From Novosphingobium sp. PhB165 (GTDB lineage: Bacteria; Pseudomonadota; Alphaproteobacteria; Sphingomonadales; Sphingomonadaceae): DNA of 64,000 bases. The position numbers and the translations under genes were made by a program. Shown piece by piece: positions 1 to 8,332 of the stretch. Each line of letters starts with the position of its first letter. Within the stretch, counting starts at the first letter, position 1. The notes beneath the pieces are model-generated. The model was given only the letters and a program-made list of their open reading frames with translations. It made no database searches and had not been told where the DNA came from. The stretch covers positions 1 through 64,000 of the forward strand of contig NZ_SLVB01000006.1 in the NCBI RefSeq assembly GCF_004341845.1, read 5' to 3'.

Positions 1-17
1 GACGCAACACACGGTGA

Positions 18-94
<77 letters not shown>

Positions 95-227
95 TGTCTC
101 AAAAAAAAAACCCATCCACTCCTAAGCTGTGACACAGCGGATCTCCCAGGTCCGCGCGGTGCACGCTGCCGTATCTCGGATGCTGGCCTTTCCAGTTTGG
201 CTGCTTTGCGGTATCGGCGGGGCTCCC

Positions 228-959
228 ATGCAGAGCAGGTCGCAGGTGCCCCCAATCATGTCCAATTGCGACCTTTGCGTCATCCGGAACCACGCCATTT
301 GCGCGGCGCTCGACGCGAAGGAACTCGAAGCGCTGAATGCGATCGGGCGGACGCGGAGCATCGTGCCAGGTGAATCGCTGATCTGGGAGGGCGAGGATTC
401 GGTCCTTGTCGCCAATGTCATCGAGGGTGTGCTCAAGCTTTCCACCAATACCGAGGATGGGCGCGAGCAGATCGTTGGCGTCGTCTATCCCTCCGACTTC
501 ATAGGCCGTCCGTTCGGCGGCACCACCGGCCACGGCGTGACCGCGCTGACCGAGGCCAAGGTCTGCGTCTTTTCGCGACGCGACTTCGACGCCTTCGCGC
601 GCGAACACCCGGCGCTTGAACACAAGCTGCTGGAGCGCACGCTGGGTGAGCTGGATCGCACGCGGCGCTGGATGCTGTTGCTCGGCCGCAAGTCGGCTTC
701 GGAGCGATTGGCGAGCTTCCTGCTCGAAATGGCGGAGCGGCTTGAAGGGCAAGGCTGCGCAGTCGATTTCGATAAGCCGAACCAGCGCCGCCTGACTCTG
801 CCTTTCTCGCGCCAACAGATTGCCGATGTGCTCGGTCTGACGATCGAGACGGTGAGCCGCCAGTTCACCCGCCTCAAGCAGGATGGCGTGATCGATCTGC
901 CCTCACGCCGCGATGTAACGATACTTGATTTTGCGGCGTTGACGGCGGAGGCCGGTTGA
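228..959 (+). CDS. fnrL: FnrL/FixK-type Crp-Fnr family transcriptional regulator with iron-sulfur cysteines
   Basis: A likely oxygen-sensing DNA-binding regulator of the Crp/Fnr superfamily (about 243 aa from this start). Near the N-terminus three cysteines are spaced C-X2-C-X7-C (Cys14, 17, 25), and a fourth sits in the nucleotide-binding-like domain (Cys113). This is the pattern of [4Fe-4S] FNR/FnrL proteins. A cNMP-binding-like beta-roll follows. The C-terminal winged helix-turn-helix (about 194-217) carries E-T-V-S-R, the recognition-helix signature of proteins that bind TTGAT half sites. Neighbours ompW and hemN are classical anaerobic targets and have matching boxes between them. The start is uncertain: ATG at 258, directly before S-N-C-D-L-C, is equally possible, and an open frame reaches back to 129. 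Confidence 0.88.
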   Translation: MQSRSQVPPIMSNCDLCVIRNHAICAALDAKELEALNAIGRTRSIVPGESLIWEGEDSVLVANVIEGVLKLSTNTEDGREQIVGVVYPSDFIGRPFGGTTGHGVTALTEAKVCVFSRRDFDAFAREHPALEHKLLERTLGELDRTRRWMLLLGRKSASERLASFLLEMAERLEGQGCAVDFDKPNQRRLTLPFSRQQIADVLGLTIETVSRQFTRLKQDGVIDLPSRRDVTILDFAALTAEAG

Positions 960-982
960 CCTGCGTTGATGCTGTGAACACG

Positions 983-1013
983 AAAAGGGGGAGCCGATGG
1001 GCTCCCCCTTTTT
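983..1013. terminator. Bidirectional intrinsic terminator between fnrL and ompW
   Basis: An inverted repeat AAAAGGGGGAGCC / GGCTCCCCCTTTTT with a short loop lies between two convergent genes. It ends in five T on the plus strand and four T when read on the minus strand, so it can stop transcription from both sides. Confidence 0.85.
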
Positions 1014-1036
1014 GCGTTTGAGGCGGATGTACCGCT

Positions 1037-1735
1037 TCAGAAGCGATAAGCGACGCCAGCGCTCAGCACCCAGGGATCGAGATCGTGCCGGGTCTTGAGC
1101 GCAAGGGTGCCGTCTTCGTAGAACGAGGCGGTCGGCCGGACCCAGTACTTCTTGGCATCCAGCGAAAGGCCCAGCCCTCGATCGTTCAGCGCGATGTCCA
1201 GGCCGCCCTGCAGGGCGAAGCCCAAGGCATTCGACATCCTGACTTTGTCGACGCCGAGTGCCTTGGCGGTGTCACCCGGCTTTTCGTCGATCACGAAGAA
1301 GATCGAGGGGCCGGCGCCGAAGTAAGGCTTGATCGGCGTGCCCGTATCGAGGTGGGCTTTCAGCGTGACCGTGGCGGGCAGGATCAACACGTGATCGACA
1401 AGGCCGGCACCGGCGATATCGCCCGTTCCGCTGACGTGGTGCTGGGTGAGGCAGCAGATCGTCTCGACCGAGAAGGTCTTGTTGAAGAAGTATTCCACCG
1501 CGACGGTCGGCACCACATTGTCATTGGCCTTGGTGCCCACGGTATCGAGCGCCGCCAGCGTGCCGCCGAGGGTCGTGCCCGTGTCGATCGCGGTGATCTT
1601 ATCGATCTTGCCGTCGGGAAGGACGGCGGTGCCGAGCACCTTGACCTGCCACGCGCCGTCGGGGCTGCCGGCCAGTGCCGGCGTGGCGATTGCAGTGGCG
1701 GCCGCGAGCGCCGCAAGCAGGGTCAGTCTGCGCAT
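1037..1735 (-). CDS. ompW: OmpW family outer membrane protein
   Basis: A predicted eight-stranded outer membrane beta-barrel of the OmpW family, 232 aa from the ATG at 1735. The first 21 residues form a Sec signal peptide (M-R-R-L-T-L-L start, cleavage after A-L-A). The mature part has the OmpW features W-Q-V-K, E-Y-F-F-N-K-T-F-S-V-E, P-Y-F-G-A-G and a final R-F for BAM recognition. OmpW proteins form narrow hydrophobic channels for small molecules. In enterobacteria ompW responds to oxygen, which fits its place next to an FNR-type regulator and divergent from hemN. A longer frame reaches to 1846, but the signal peptide fixes the start. Confidence 0.88.
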   Translation of the reverse strand: MRRLTLLAALAAATAIATPALAGSPDGAWQVKVLGTAVLPDGKIDKITAIDTGTTLGGTLAALDTVGTKANDNVVPTVAVEYFFNKTFSVETICCLTQHHVSGTGDIAGAGLVDHVLILPATVTLKAHLDTGTPIKPYFGAGPSIFFVIDEKPGDTAKALGVDKVRMSNALGFALQGGLDIALNDRGLGLSLDAKKYWVRPTASFYEDGTLALKTRHDLDPWVLSAGVAYRF

Positions 1736-1832
1736 GTCTTGTGTCTTTCCGTCGCCGCCGGGGCCGCACGGTGCGATCCCCCCTCTTGAGCGGCGACGGC
1801 CTCGCCTGTGGATCATCTGGCGCGCGGTTGAA

Positions 1833-1846
1833 TTGATGCGGCGCAA
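1833..1846. promoter_or_regulatory. FixK/FNR-type box 1 (ompW-hemN intergenic)
   Basis: TTGATGCGGCGCAA fits the FixK consensus TTG(A/C)-N6-(T/G)CAA exactly and has one perfect FNR half site (TTGAT). It lies 98 bases upstream of ompW and about 89 bases upstream of the hemN start, so it could serve either promoter. Confidence 0.6.
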
Positions 1847-1885
1847 TTTCGCGGAAAATCGGATGGTGGAGGCTCGCGAACGCGC

Positions 1886-1899
1886 TTGATCGAGCGCAA
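1886..1899. promoter_or_regulatory. FixK/FNR-type box 2 (ompW-hemN intergenic)
   Basis: TTGATCGAGCGCAA is the second site with the same two half sites as box 1, starting 53 bases further on (about five helical turns). It is only 35 bases ahead of the chosen hemN start. That is close for class II activation, so it may act on the divergent ompW or repress. Confidence 0.5.
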
Positions 1900-1934
1900 T
1901 GACGCGCGGCCCATCTCGGACGATTCTCTGGCCG

Positions 1935-3248
1935 ATGTGGACCTATCATCCCAAGCTTCTGGCGGTCCCCGTGCCGCGCTACACCAGCTTCCCCACTGCG
2001 GCGGAGTTCGGCGAAGACGTGGGCGCACCCGACTTCGTCACCGCGCTGGAGGAAACGCGGGGCGAGGTTTCGCTCTATGTCCACATCCCCTTTTGCGAGA
2101 AGATCTGCTGGTACTGCGGCTGCAACACCAGCGTCGCCAACCGCACCGATCGCGTGGCGGGCTATCTCGACGCAATCTGCCGCGAGATCGTGCTGGTTGC
2201 CGAGCGCGTGCCCTCGACCGCGCGGATCGCGCGGATTGCTTTCGGCGGTGGCAGCCCGAACGGCATTTCACCGGTCGACTTCGTGCGGCTTGTCGACAGG
2301 CTGACACTGCATTTCGCCGCGTCCAGCCCGATCATGTCGATCGAACTCGATCCGCGGACGTTCAGAGCAGACTGGGCCGCTGTGATTGCCTCGGTCGGCA
2401 TAAGCCGCGCCAGCCTTGGCGTGCAGACGTTCTCGCCCGCGTTGCAGAAGGCCATCGGCCGCGTCCAGCCGACGCGGATGATTGCAGAGACCACCGAAAG
2501 GCTGCGCCGCGCGGGCGTGACCTCGCTCAACTTCGACCTCATGTACGGCCTGCCCGGACAGACGCTGGATGACTTGCGCGATTCGCTGGCACGGACGGTC
2601 GCACTTGGGGCCGATCGCATCGCGCTGTTCGGTTATGCCCACGTACCGCACCTCATCGCGCGGCAGCGGAAAATCGACGCCGCCGCGCTGCCCGATGCCG
2701 AGGCGCGCTTTGCCATGGCGGCTTTCGGTCACGCGTTCCTTGTGGCCGAAGGCTATGCGCCGATCGGGTTCGACCACTTCGCCAGACCGGAGGACAGTCT
2801 GGCGCAGGCGGTAGAGACCGGGCGGCTGCGTCGCAATTTTCAGGGCTTCACCGAGGACCACGCGCCGGTTCTGATCGGGCTGGGTGCTTCGGCGATCTGC
2901 CGTTTTCCCTCGCTGCTCGTGCAGAACGAGAAGAACACCGGGCGTTACCGCGCGATACTGGCGCAGGAGCAACTCGCCGCCGGGCGCGGCATCGTGCGCT
3001 CGGCCGACGATCGCAGGCGCGGAAAAGTGATCGAGGACCTGTTGTGCCGGAGCCGCGCCGCGATCGACGCGGACTTGCGGGAGGAGGGTTGGCCCTTGCT
3101 CCAGCCCTACTTCGCCGCCGGACTGTGCGAGGCGGACGGCGAGTATCTCGTCATCGCGCCGGGCGGTCTGCCCTATGCCCGTTCGATTGCCGCGCGCTTC
3201 GATCCCTATCGCAAGGATTCTCTGCGGCGGTTCAGTTCGGCGGTGTGA
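1935..3248 (+). CDS. hemN: Oxygen-independent coproporphyrinogen III oxidase (HemN, radical SAM)
   Basis: Converts coproporphyrinogen III to protoporphyrinogen IX in haem synthesis without oxygen, using S-adenosylmethionine and an Fe-S cluster in the cytosol. From the ATG at 1935 the protein has 437 aa, close to the usual 450-460. The radical-SAM cluster motif C-X3-C-X2-C is at Cys54, 58 and 61, followed by G-C-N-T as in HemN proper rather than HemW. The N-terminal R-Y-T-S-F-P-T is also a HemN signature. G-G-G-S-P-N replaces the SAM-binding G-G-G-T-P. An upstream ATG at 1899 is in frame but would lie inside FixK box 2. Two FixK/FNR boxes upstream suggest induction at low oxygen by the neighbouring regulator. 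Confidence 0.94.
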   Translation: MWTYHPKLLAVPVPRYTSFPTAAEFGEDVGAPDFVTALEETRGEVSLYVHIPFCEKICWYCGCNTSVANRTDRVAGYLDAICREIVLVAERVPSTARIARIAFGGGSPNGISPVDFVRLVDRLTLHFAASSPIMSIELDPRTFRADWAAVIASVGISRASLGVQTFSPALQKAIGRVQPTRMIAETTERLRRAGVTSLNFDLMYGLPGQTLDDLRDSLARTVALGADRIALFGYAHVPHLIARQRKIDAAALPDAEARFAMAAFGHAFLVAEGYAPIGFDHFARPEDSLAQAVETGRLRRNFQGFTEDHAPVLIGLGASAICRFPSLLVQNEKNTGRYRAILAQEQLAAGRGIVRSADDRRRGKVIEDLLCRSRAAIDADLREEGWPLLQPYFAAGLCEADGEYLVIAPGGLPYARSIAARFDPYRKDSLRRFSSAV

Positions 3249-3254
3249 CGCTTT

Positions 3255-3527
3255 TCACCCTCCTGCCTCGAACTCCACCCCGAACAGTTTCCCCTCGGTC
3301 CAGCGCACGAGTCCCCAGACTTCGCGCCCATCGTCCAGCCTTGCCCGCACCGCTTCGTTAAGCGCCGGCGGCTCACCCACGGCGGCGGCGCTGAGGCCGT
3401 GCGAGGATATGTCGCGGATCATGATCTCGATCGATCTGCCCGCCGCATCGGTGAGCACGAAATGGGCCAGGTGCGCACGGCGGCGTTCGCGGGGGGTAGG
3501 CGTGGGCTTGAAGCGGTGCGCGTCCAT
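3255..3527 (-). CDS. PilZ domain protein
   Basis: A 90-aa single-domain protein of the PilZ family, which usually binds cyclic-di-GMP. The first motif is R-E-R-R-R near residues 13-17. The second, D-I-S-S-H-G-L-S, fits the D/N-x-S-x-x-G signature at about 40-47. The end carries V-R-W-T-E-G-K-L-F-G-V-E-F, a common PilZ closing strand pair. No other domain is attached, so it would act as a small adaptor through an unknown partner. It is convergent with hemN (6 bases between stops). Confidence 0.8.
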   Translation of the reverse strand: MDAHRFKPTPTPRERRRAHLAHFVLTDAAGRSIEIMIRDISSHGLSAAAVGEPPALNEAVRARLDDGREVWGLVRWTEGKLFGVEFEAGG

Positions 3528-3684
3528 ATCGGCGGGAGAACGGCCGCAATCGGGAAAAGTTAATCGCGGCTATCCGGTTTTGAGCCGGATCAATGGCAAC
3601 AGCACCCCTCTCTGCGAAGACATGTCCGCCGGTCTCTCATCGCCGCTCCACTCGCGGTCGGTGAAACCGCTTCTCCCCCAACTC

Positions 3685-3715
3685 AAAGGGCGGCCCCTCG
3701 GGACCGCCCTTTTTA
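3685..3715. terminator. Intrinsic terminator
   Basis: The stem AAAGGGCGG / CCGCCCTTT is followed by T5 on the plus strand and by TTTG on the minus strand. It sits just downstream of the minus-strand nucleotidyltransferase ending at 3734, which is its probable client. Confidence 0.7.
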
Positions 3716-3733
3716 GACCGGCGAAACCCGTGC

Positions 3734-4507
3734 TCAGCCCCAGGTATCGGTCAGCTTGGTGGCGATTTCGATGTCGTTGAGGAAGTCGACTTCGGCCCAG
3801 TTCAGGCCTTCGATCGAATTGGTGCCGACTTTGCCGGTGGGCGCGATCGAATCGATCACCTTGAGGTACCAGTGCTGCACGCCTTCGGGCGTGCGCATGG
3901 CCTGCCGCACGGTCTCGCGGAACAAGTCGGCGCCTTCGCCCCGGAAGGCGAGGAAGCCGATCGATTCGGCGTTCGACTGGGCCGCGGTCAGCGTCTTGCC
4001 GATGTGGACGAGGCGCCCGTCGGCCGTGCGCTCCACTTTCATGTCGTCGCTGTCATAGCCGTCCTGCTTGACGTCGACGGTGACGGTGATCGGCCAGAGA
4101 TTGCCGTCCTTGTCGGTCGCGCCCTGCTGCACCTTGTGGACGATCTCCTCCGAAACCAACGTGTCGCCGTTGAGGATCAGGAAGTCGTCGCGCATCGTTT
4201 CCCGCACGATCCAGCACGAGCCCAGATTGTCCGCCACCTTGAAGAACGGGTTGAAGCGCACCGTCACGTCGACGCGGGGATCCTTGATCGACTGAAGGTG
4301 CTCTTCCAGCATGTCGGTCATGAAACCGGTGACCACGTCGATCCGTTTGACGCCGCCGCGCGCCAGCATCTCGATTTGCCATTCGATCAGCGACCGGCCG
4401 GAAAAGTCGATCATGCACTTGGGACGCTCGGCCGTGAGAGGAAGGAGGCGTGAGCCCTGGCCGGCACTGAGAAGAATGGCGTGTTCGATCATGGGTTTCA
4501 CATTCAT
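3734..4507 (-). CDS. LicC-like NTP transferase (phosphocholine/sugar-phosphate cytidylyltransferase family)
   Basis: A nucleotidyltransferase of the Rossmann-like NTP_transferase fold, about 257 aa from the ATG at 4507. It opens with A-I-L-L-S-A-G-Q-G-S-R-L-L-P-L-T followed by R-P-K-C-M, the G-x-G-x-R-L and Pro-Lys nucleotide-binding signature. The metal-binding D is in I-L-N-G-D-T-L. Overall it resembles LicC and related enzymes that join CTP to an alcohol or amino-alcohol phosphate; sugar-phosphate substrates are also possible. It is divergent from a flippase, suggesting a role in making an activated precursor for an exported glycan or a lipid headgroup. Starts at 4531 and 4492 are alternatives; no clear ribosome-binding site decides. 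Confidence 0.78.
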   Translation of the reverse strand: MNVKPMIEHAILLSAGQGSRLLPLTAERPKCMIDFSGRSLIEWQIEMLARGGVKRIDVVTGFMTDMLEEHLQSIKDPRVDVTVRFNPFFKVADNLGSCWIVRETMRDDFLILNGDTLVSEEIVHKVQQGATDKDGNLWPITVTVDVKQDGYDSDDMKVERTADGRLVHIGKTLTAAQSNAESIGFLAFRGEGADLFRETVRQAMRTPEGVQHWYLKVIDSIAPTGKVGTNSIEGLNWAEVDFLNDIEIATKLTDTWG

Positions 4508-4677
4508 GTTCGCGGGGGGGATGGTTCGCATCTAGGGATTGCGGCGTAAAAGGAAAAGGTGCGGCGCGATAAGGAGGCCGCAATGGAGCCTGCAAATGCG
4601 GCGCCGTTCACGCTGCGGCAATCGCGATTTCGCGACTGGCTTGCAACTCGTGCTCCCCTCGTTCACATGCAGATTTG

Positions 4678-6054
4678 ATGTCCCCCAAACGCTACCGTCA
4701 AGAGAGCCAGTCTCCGCTGGGCCGGATTCTCCAGAACACCGCCTGGCTGCTGGGCGGCAAGGGCGTGGGCGCGGTTTGCGGGATCGGCTACCTCGCGATC
4801 CTCACGCGCACGCTGGGGCTCAAGGATTTCGGGCACTTTTCGCTGATTTTCGGCACGGCGCAGGCGCTTGTCGCCATCGCCGGGTTCCAGACCTGGCGTG
4901 TGGTCGTGCGCTATGGCAGCGAACACGTGCACAACAAGGACTGGAGCAAGTTCGGCCGCCTCGGCATGCTCTGCGGCGTGCTGGACGCGGTGGGCGCGAT
5001 CATGGGCTGCGGCATCGCCGCCGTCCTGATCTACGGTTTCGCCCATAAGCTGGAACTCAATCCGCAGTACATGAACGTGGCGTTCTGGTTTTGCTGCGCC
5101 TCGCTCTGGGCGCTGGTTTCGGCGCCCACCGGCATTGTGCGCGCACTGCACCGGTTCGACATGGCGGTCTATGTCGAGGCCGTGGTGCCCATTGGCCGCC
5201 TTGTCGCGGCGGTGGCGATCTGGCTGACGGGGCCTTCGGTGGGCCGCTTCCTGTTCGCCTGGGCCGCCATCGATATCATCGAAGCGACGCTCTACTGGAT
5301 CATGGCGCGCCGGCTTGCGCCAACGGCGGTGCGCTTGAAGCACTTCTTCGAATGGCGTCAGGCCATTGCCGAGAATCCCGGCGTCACGCGCTTCTTCATG
5401 GTGACCTACGTGGGCTCCACGCTCGATGCCGCGGTGAAGAACGGCCCGCTGCTGGTGGTCGGCGCCTGGGTCGGCACCAAGGCGGCGGGTCTCTACCGCC
5501 TTGCCTCGCAGCTTTCGCAGGCGCTCACCAAGCTGTCCTCGCTGCTGACGCGCTCGGTCTATGCCGAAGTGGCGCGCGTGCGCGTGACCTCGCAAGCGGC
5601 GGAGTTCCGCAAGCTGGCGTTCCAGACCAGCAAGATTGCCGGGATTGGCGGCATCGTCGTGGTTACCGTGGCGATCCTGCTGGGTAAGGAACTGCTGGCC
5701 CTGATCGGCGGCGACGCGTTCGAGAGCGGCGAGGCGATTCTCGTGCCGCTCACGGTCGCGGCCTGCTTCGACCTTGCCAGTGTCGCGTTCGAGCCAGTGC
5801 TCCACTCGACCGGGCGCGCGCAGCATTCGCTGGTGGCGCGCCTGATCTCGGTGGTCGCGCTGGCCGTGGGCATGTTCTATTTCATCCCGATGGGCCCCAG
5901 CGGCGCAGCCTGGGCGGTCGCGCTGGCCGGCGCCGTGTCCTATCTGGCGATGGGAGCGATGGCCTGGCGCACGCTCTCGCTGATCGAAAGCGATGCGATC
6001 CGCGTGATCGACGCCGAGCCGGAACCGGACGAACCCGGCTCGACAGTCGAGTGA
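4678..6054 (+). CDS. Oligosaccharide flippase / lipopolysaccharide biosynthesis protein (Wzx/MATE-like)
   Basis: A polytopic inner-membrane protein of 458 aa with about 12-14 hydrophobic segments. N-terminal features are N-T-A-W-L-L-G-G-K-G and Y-L-A-I-L-T-R-T-L-G-L-K-D-F-G, the classical start of polysaccharide flippases of the MOP superfamily (RfbX/Wzx). It would move an undecaprenyl- or other lipid-linked precursor across the membrane. The C-terminal 20 residues are hydrophilic and acidic. It is divergent from the LicC-like nucleotidyltransferase with 170 bases between starts. TTG at 4675 is also possible. Confidence 0.82.
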   Translation: MSPKRYRQESQSPLGRILQNTAWLLGGKGVGAVCGIGYLAILTRTLGLKDFGHFSLIFGTAQALVAIAGFQTWRVVVRYGSEHVHNKDWSKFGRLGMLCGVLDAVGAIMGCGIAAVLIYGFAHKLELNPQYMNVAFWFCCASLWALVSAPTGIVRALHRFDMAVYVEAVVPIGRLVAAVAIWLTGPSVGRFLFAWAAIDIIEATLYWIMARRLAPTAVRLKHFFEWRQAIAENPGVTRFFMVTYVGSTLDAAVKNGPLLVVGAWVGTKAAGLYRLASQLSQALTKLSSLLTRSVYAEVARVRVTSQAAEFRKLAFQTSKIAGIGGIVVVTVAILLGKELLALIGGDAFESGEAILVPLTVAACFDLASVAFEPVLHSTGRAQHSLVARLISVVALAVGMFYFIPMGPSGAAWAVALAGAVSYLAMGAMAWRTLSLIESDAIRVIDAEPEPDEPGSTVE

Positions 6055-6073
6055 CGGTCGGTATCATGGGGGC

Positions 6074-7291
6074 ATGTCCAAAGACCTGCTGACCCGCGAA
6101 GCCGCCCGCCTTTCCGACCGCATTGTCGCCTTGCGACGCGCGGTCCACGCCGAGCCCGAGATCGGCCTGCACAATCCGAAAACGCGCGACAAGATCCGCG
6201 CCGCGCTGGCCCACCTGCCGCTGGAATGGCGCGAAGGGCCGTCGACCACCGGGCTGATGGCGACCTTGAAAGGCGGCGCCGGGGACGGTGGCTGCGTATT
6301 GCTGCGCGGCGATACCGATGCCCTGCCGATGCCCGAGGAGACCGGGCTGGATTTCGCCTCGACCATTCCCGGCGTCATGCATGCCTGCGGGCACGACACC
6401 CATGTCGCCATGCTGGCGGGCGCGGCGGAGATTCTGGCGGGTCAGGCGGACAAGTTGAAGGGCGAAGTGCGCTTCATGTTCCAACCGGGCGAGGAGGGCC
6501 ATCACGGCGCCCGCTTCATGCTCGATGACGGACTGCTGGGGGGCGAAGGCTTCGACCGGCCGCTGCCCGATGCCGCGTTCGCGCTCCACATCATGCCCAA
6601 TGCCCCGCACGGCGTCATCGGCGGGCGCGCCGGGCCGCTGATGGCGGCGGCGGACGAACTGCGCATCACGGTCACCGGGCGCGGCGGTCATGCCTCGATG
6701 CCGCATGACACGGTCGATCCGGTGCCGGTCGCCTGCGAGATCGTCATGGCCATCCAGACCATGGTCGCGCGGCGCTTCAGCGTGTTCGATCCGGTGGTCG
6801 TCACCATCGCCAAGGTCGAGGCGGGCAGCGCCCACAATGTGATTCCCGATGCGGCAAAGCTGACCGGCACGATGCGCACGCTTTCGGCCGAGAACCGCGC
6901 GCGCCTGAAGGACGAACTGCCGAGGATGGTCGCCGGAATCGCCGGGGCCCACGGGTTGACCGGCGAAGTGACGATCCTCGAAGGCTTCCCGGTAACCGTC
7001 TGCGATCCGCGCGCGGTTGCTTTCGGGGAAGGCGTGGCTCGGGACCTGTTCGGACAGGAGGCCTTCCGCCGCCTGCCGGACCCGATCATGGGCGCGGAAG
7101 ACTTCGCCTATGTGCTGGAGAAAGTGCCCGGCGCGATGTTCTTCCTCGGCGTGGCGCCGGAGGGGGCGGACTGGGCCCATTGCTGCGGCATCCACTCGAC
7201 GCGGATGATGGTCGACGAATCGGTGCTGCCGCGCGGATCGGCCTTCCTGGCCGGCCTTGCGCAGGGCTGGTTGGCGCGCGGCTTCAGCTAA
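6074..7291 (+). CDS. M20 family metallopeptidase / amidohydrolase (hippurate hydrolase-like)
   Basis: A 405-aa cytosolic zinc amidohydrolase of the M20D group, which removes acyl or aryl groups from amino acids or related amides. Metal and catalytic motifs are G-D-T-D-A-L-P-M (about 82-89), the A-C-G-H-D-T-H metal site, Q-P-G-E-E-G-H-H-G, and the late G-A-E-D-F-A. The dimerisation 'lid' insertion carries G-R-G-G-H-A-S-M-P-H. Length is normal. It begins 19 bases after the flippase gene, so the two are probably co-transcribed, though a functional link is not obvious. The exact substrate cannot be read from sequence. Confidence 0.88.
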   Translation: MSKDLLTREAARLSDRIVALRRAVHAEPEIGLHNPKTRDKIRAALAHLPLEWREGPSTTGLMATLKGGAGDGGCVLLRGDTDALPMPEETGLDFASTIPGVMHACGHDTHVAMLAGAAEILAGQADKLKGEVRFMFQPGEEGHHGARFMLDDGLLGGEGFDRPLPDAAFALHIMPNAPHGVIGGRAGPLMAAADELRITVTGRGGHASMPHDTVDPVPVACEIVMAIQTMVARRFSVFDPVVVTIAKVEAGSAHNVIPDAAKLTGTMRTLSAENRARLKDELPRMVAGIAGAHGLTGEVTILEGFPVTVCDPRAVAFGEGVARDLFGQEAFRRLPDPIMGAEDFAYVLEKVPGAMFFLGVAPEGADWAHCCGIHSTRMMVDESVLPRGSAFLAGLAQGWLARGFS

Positions 7292-7375
7292 AAGGCCTTC
7301 GGGCAGGCGGCATTGCCGCTGCGGTCATTGCCATGACACCGGCTCCTTGCTGCCTAGGCGGCAAGGAGAGCCACC

Positions 7376-8332
7376 ATGATCATGGACCTGGAAACCGATC
7401 TGGCATTCGCCGATTTCTTCGCCGCACAGCGCGACGGCAACCCCTACTGGAACGAGAGCGTGTGGTTCTCGCTCTCGGTGCCGTCCCGGCACATCCACGG
7501 CCTCATCCAGTACTATTTCCGGCCGAACATGGGCATGCTCAACGGCGGCCCGGTGCTGTGGGATCCGAGCGGACGGTTCCAGTGGAACTGCCTCCACTAC
7601 GATTGGGCGCACTTGCAGGCCGCGCCTTCGGAAGCCGCCAAGTTCGACATGACGGCGCGCAATTCGCTGTCCTGCCGGATGATCGAGCCGCTGGCGAAGT
7701 ACAAGCTCGACTATGACAAGGACGGGCTGTTCCTCGACCTCACCTGGACCGCGATCGGCCCCGTCCACCAGCTGAAAACGGGCGATGCGGGCCAGAGCGC
7801 GACGGCCGGATTCCATATCGAACAGCCGGGCCGGATGACCGGGACCCTGCGCTGCGGCGCCGAGGAATTCGCGGTCGATTGCCTCTCCATGCGCGATTGC
7901 TCTTACGGAAAGCGCGACTACGAATCGCTGGCCTGCGGCGGCTATTTCTGGGGTATTGCCGAGGACCGCGCCTTCCACGCCATCGCCATGGGGGAGGGGA
8001 CCGAGGGCCGCTCCATCGGCGGGTTCATCTGGAAGGACGGCCGGCTCTCCAGCCTTGTCTCGGGGCGCCGCGAGGTGCTCGAATGGGGCGAACACGGCCC
8101 CGCGCGCGCGCTGTTCGAGGCGACCGACGGGCTCGGCCGCACCCTGCGCGCCCATGCCGAGATCGACCCGGGCCTGATCTTCACCGGCTATACCGACCAC
8201 ACCGTCGTCTGGTCGCTGACCCGCTGGGACTGGGACGGCGTGGAACTTTGGGGAGACAATCAGGAGTTCTGCCCCGCCGCCCGCTTCCGCGCCATCGCGC
8301 GCGGTGAAATCGCACCGGGAGATCCGGCATGA
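7376..8332 (+). CDS. Conserved hypothetical protein, lipocalin/cyclase-like (DUF7064/7065-like)
   Basis: A 318-aa soluble protein without signal peptide or membrane helix. It is rich in aromatic residues and beta-strand-like stretches (Y-W-N-E-S-V-W-F-S, C-L-H-Y-D-W-A-H). This resembles the broad group of beta-barrel proteins annotated as hydroxyneurosporene-synthase-like or DUF7064/7065, some of which occur in terpenoid or steroid degradation gene sets. I do not recognise a catalytic motif. A strong AGGAGAG lies 7 bases before the ATG. The stop overlaps the next start by four bases (ATGA), so it is translationally coupled to the kinase downstream and likely acts on the same substrate. Confidence 0.65.
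   Translation: MIMDLETDLAFADFFAAQRDGNPYWNESVWFSLSVPSRHIHGLIQYYFRPNMGMLNGGPVLWDPSGRFQWNCLHYDWAHLQAAPSEAAKFDMTARNSLSCRMIEPLAKYKLDYDKDGLFLDLTWTAIGPVHQLKTGDAGQSATAGFHIEQPGRMTGTLRCGAEEFAVDCLSMRDCSYGKRDYESLACGGYFWGIAEDRAFHAIAMGEGTEGRSIGGFIWKDGRLSSLVSGRREVLEWGEHGPARALFEATDGLGRTLRAHAEIDPGLIFTGYTDHTVVWSLTRWDWDGVELWGDNQEFCPAARFRAIARGEIAPGDPA

Noticed and set aside
95..120. Run of ten A after the tRNA
   Set aside because: It would give a T run only on the minus strand, with no stem before it; not a terminator for the tRNA.
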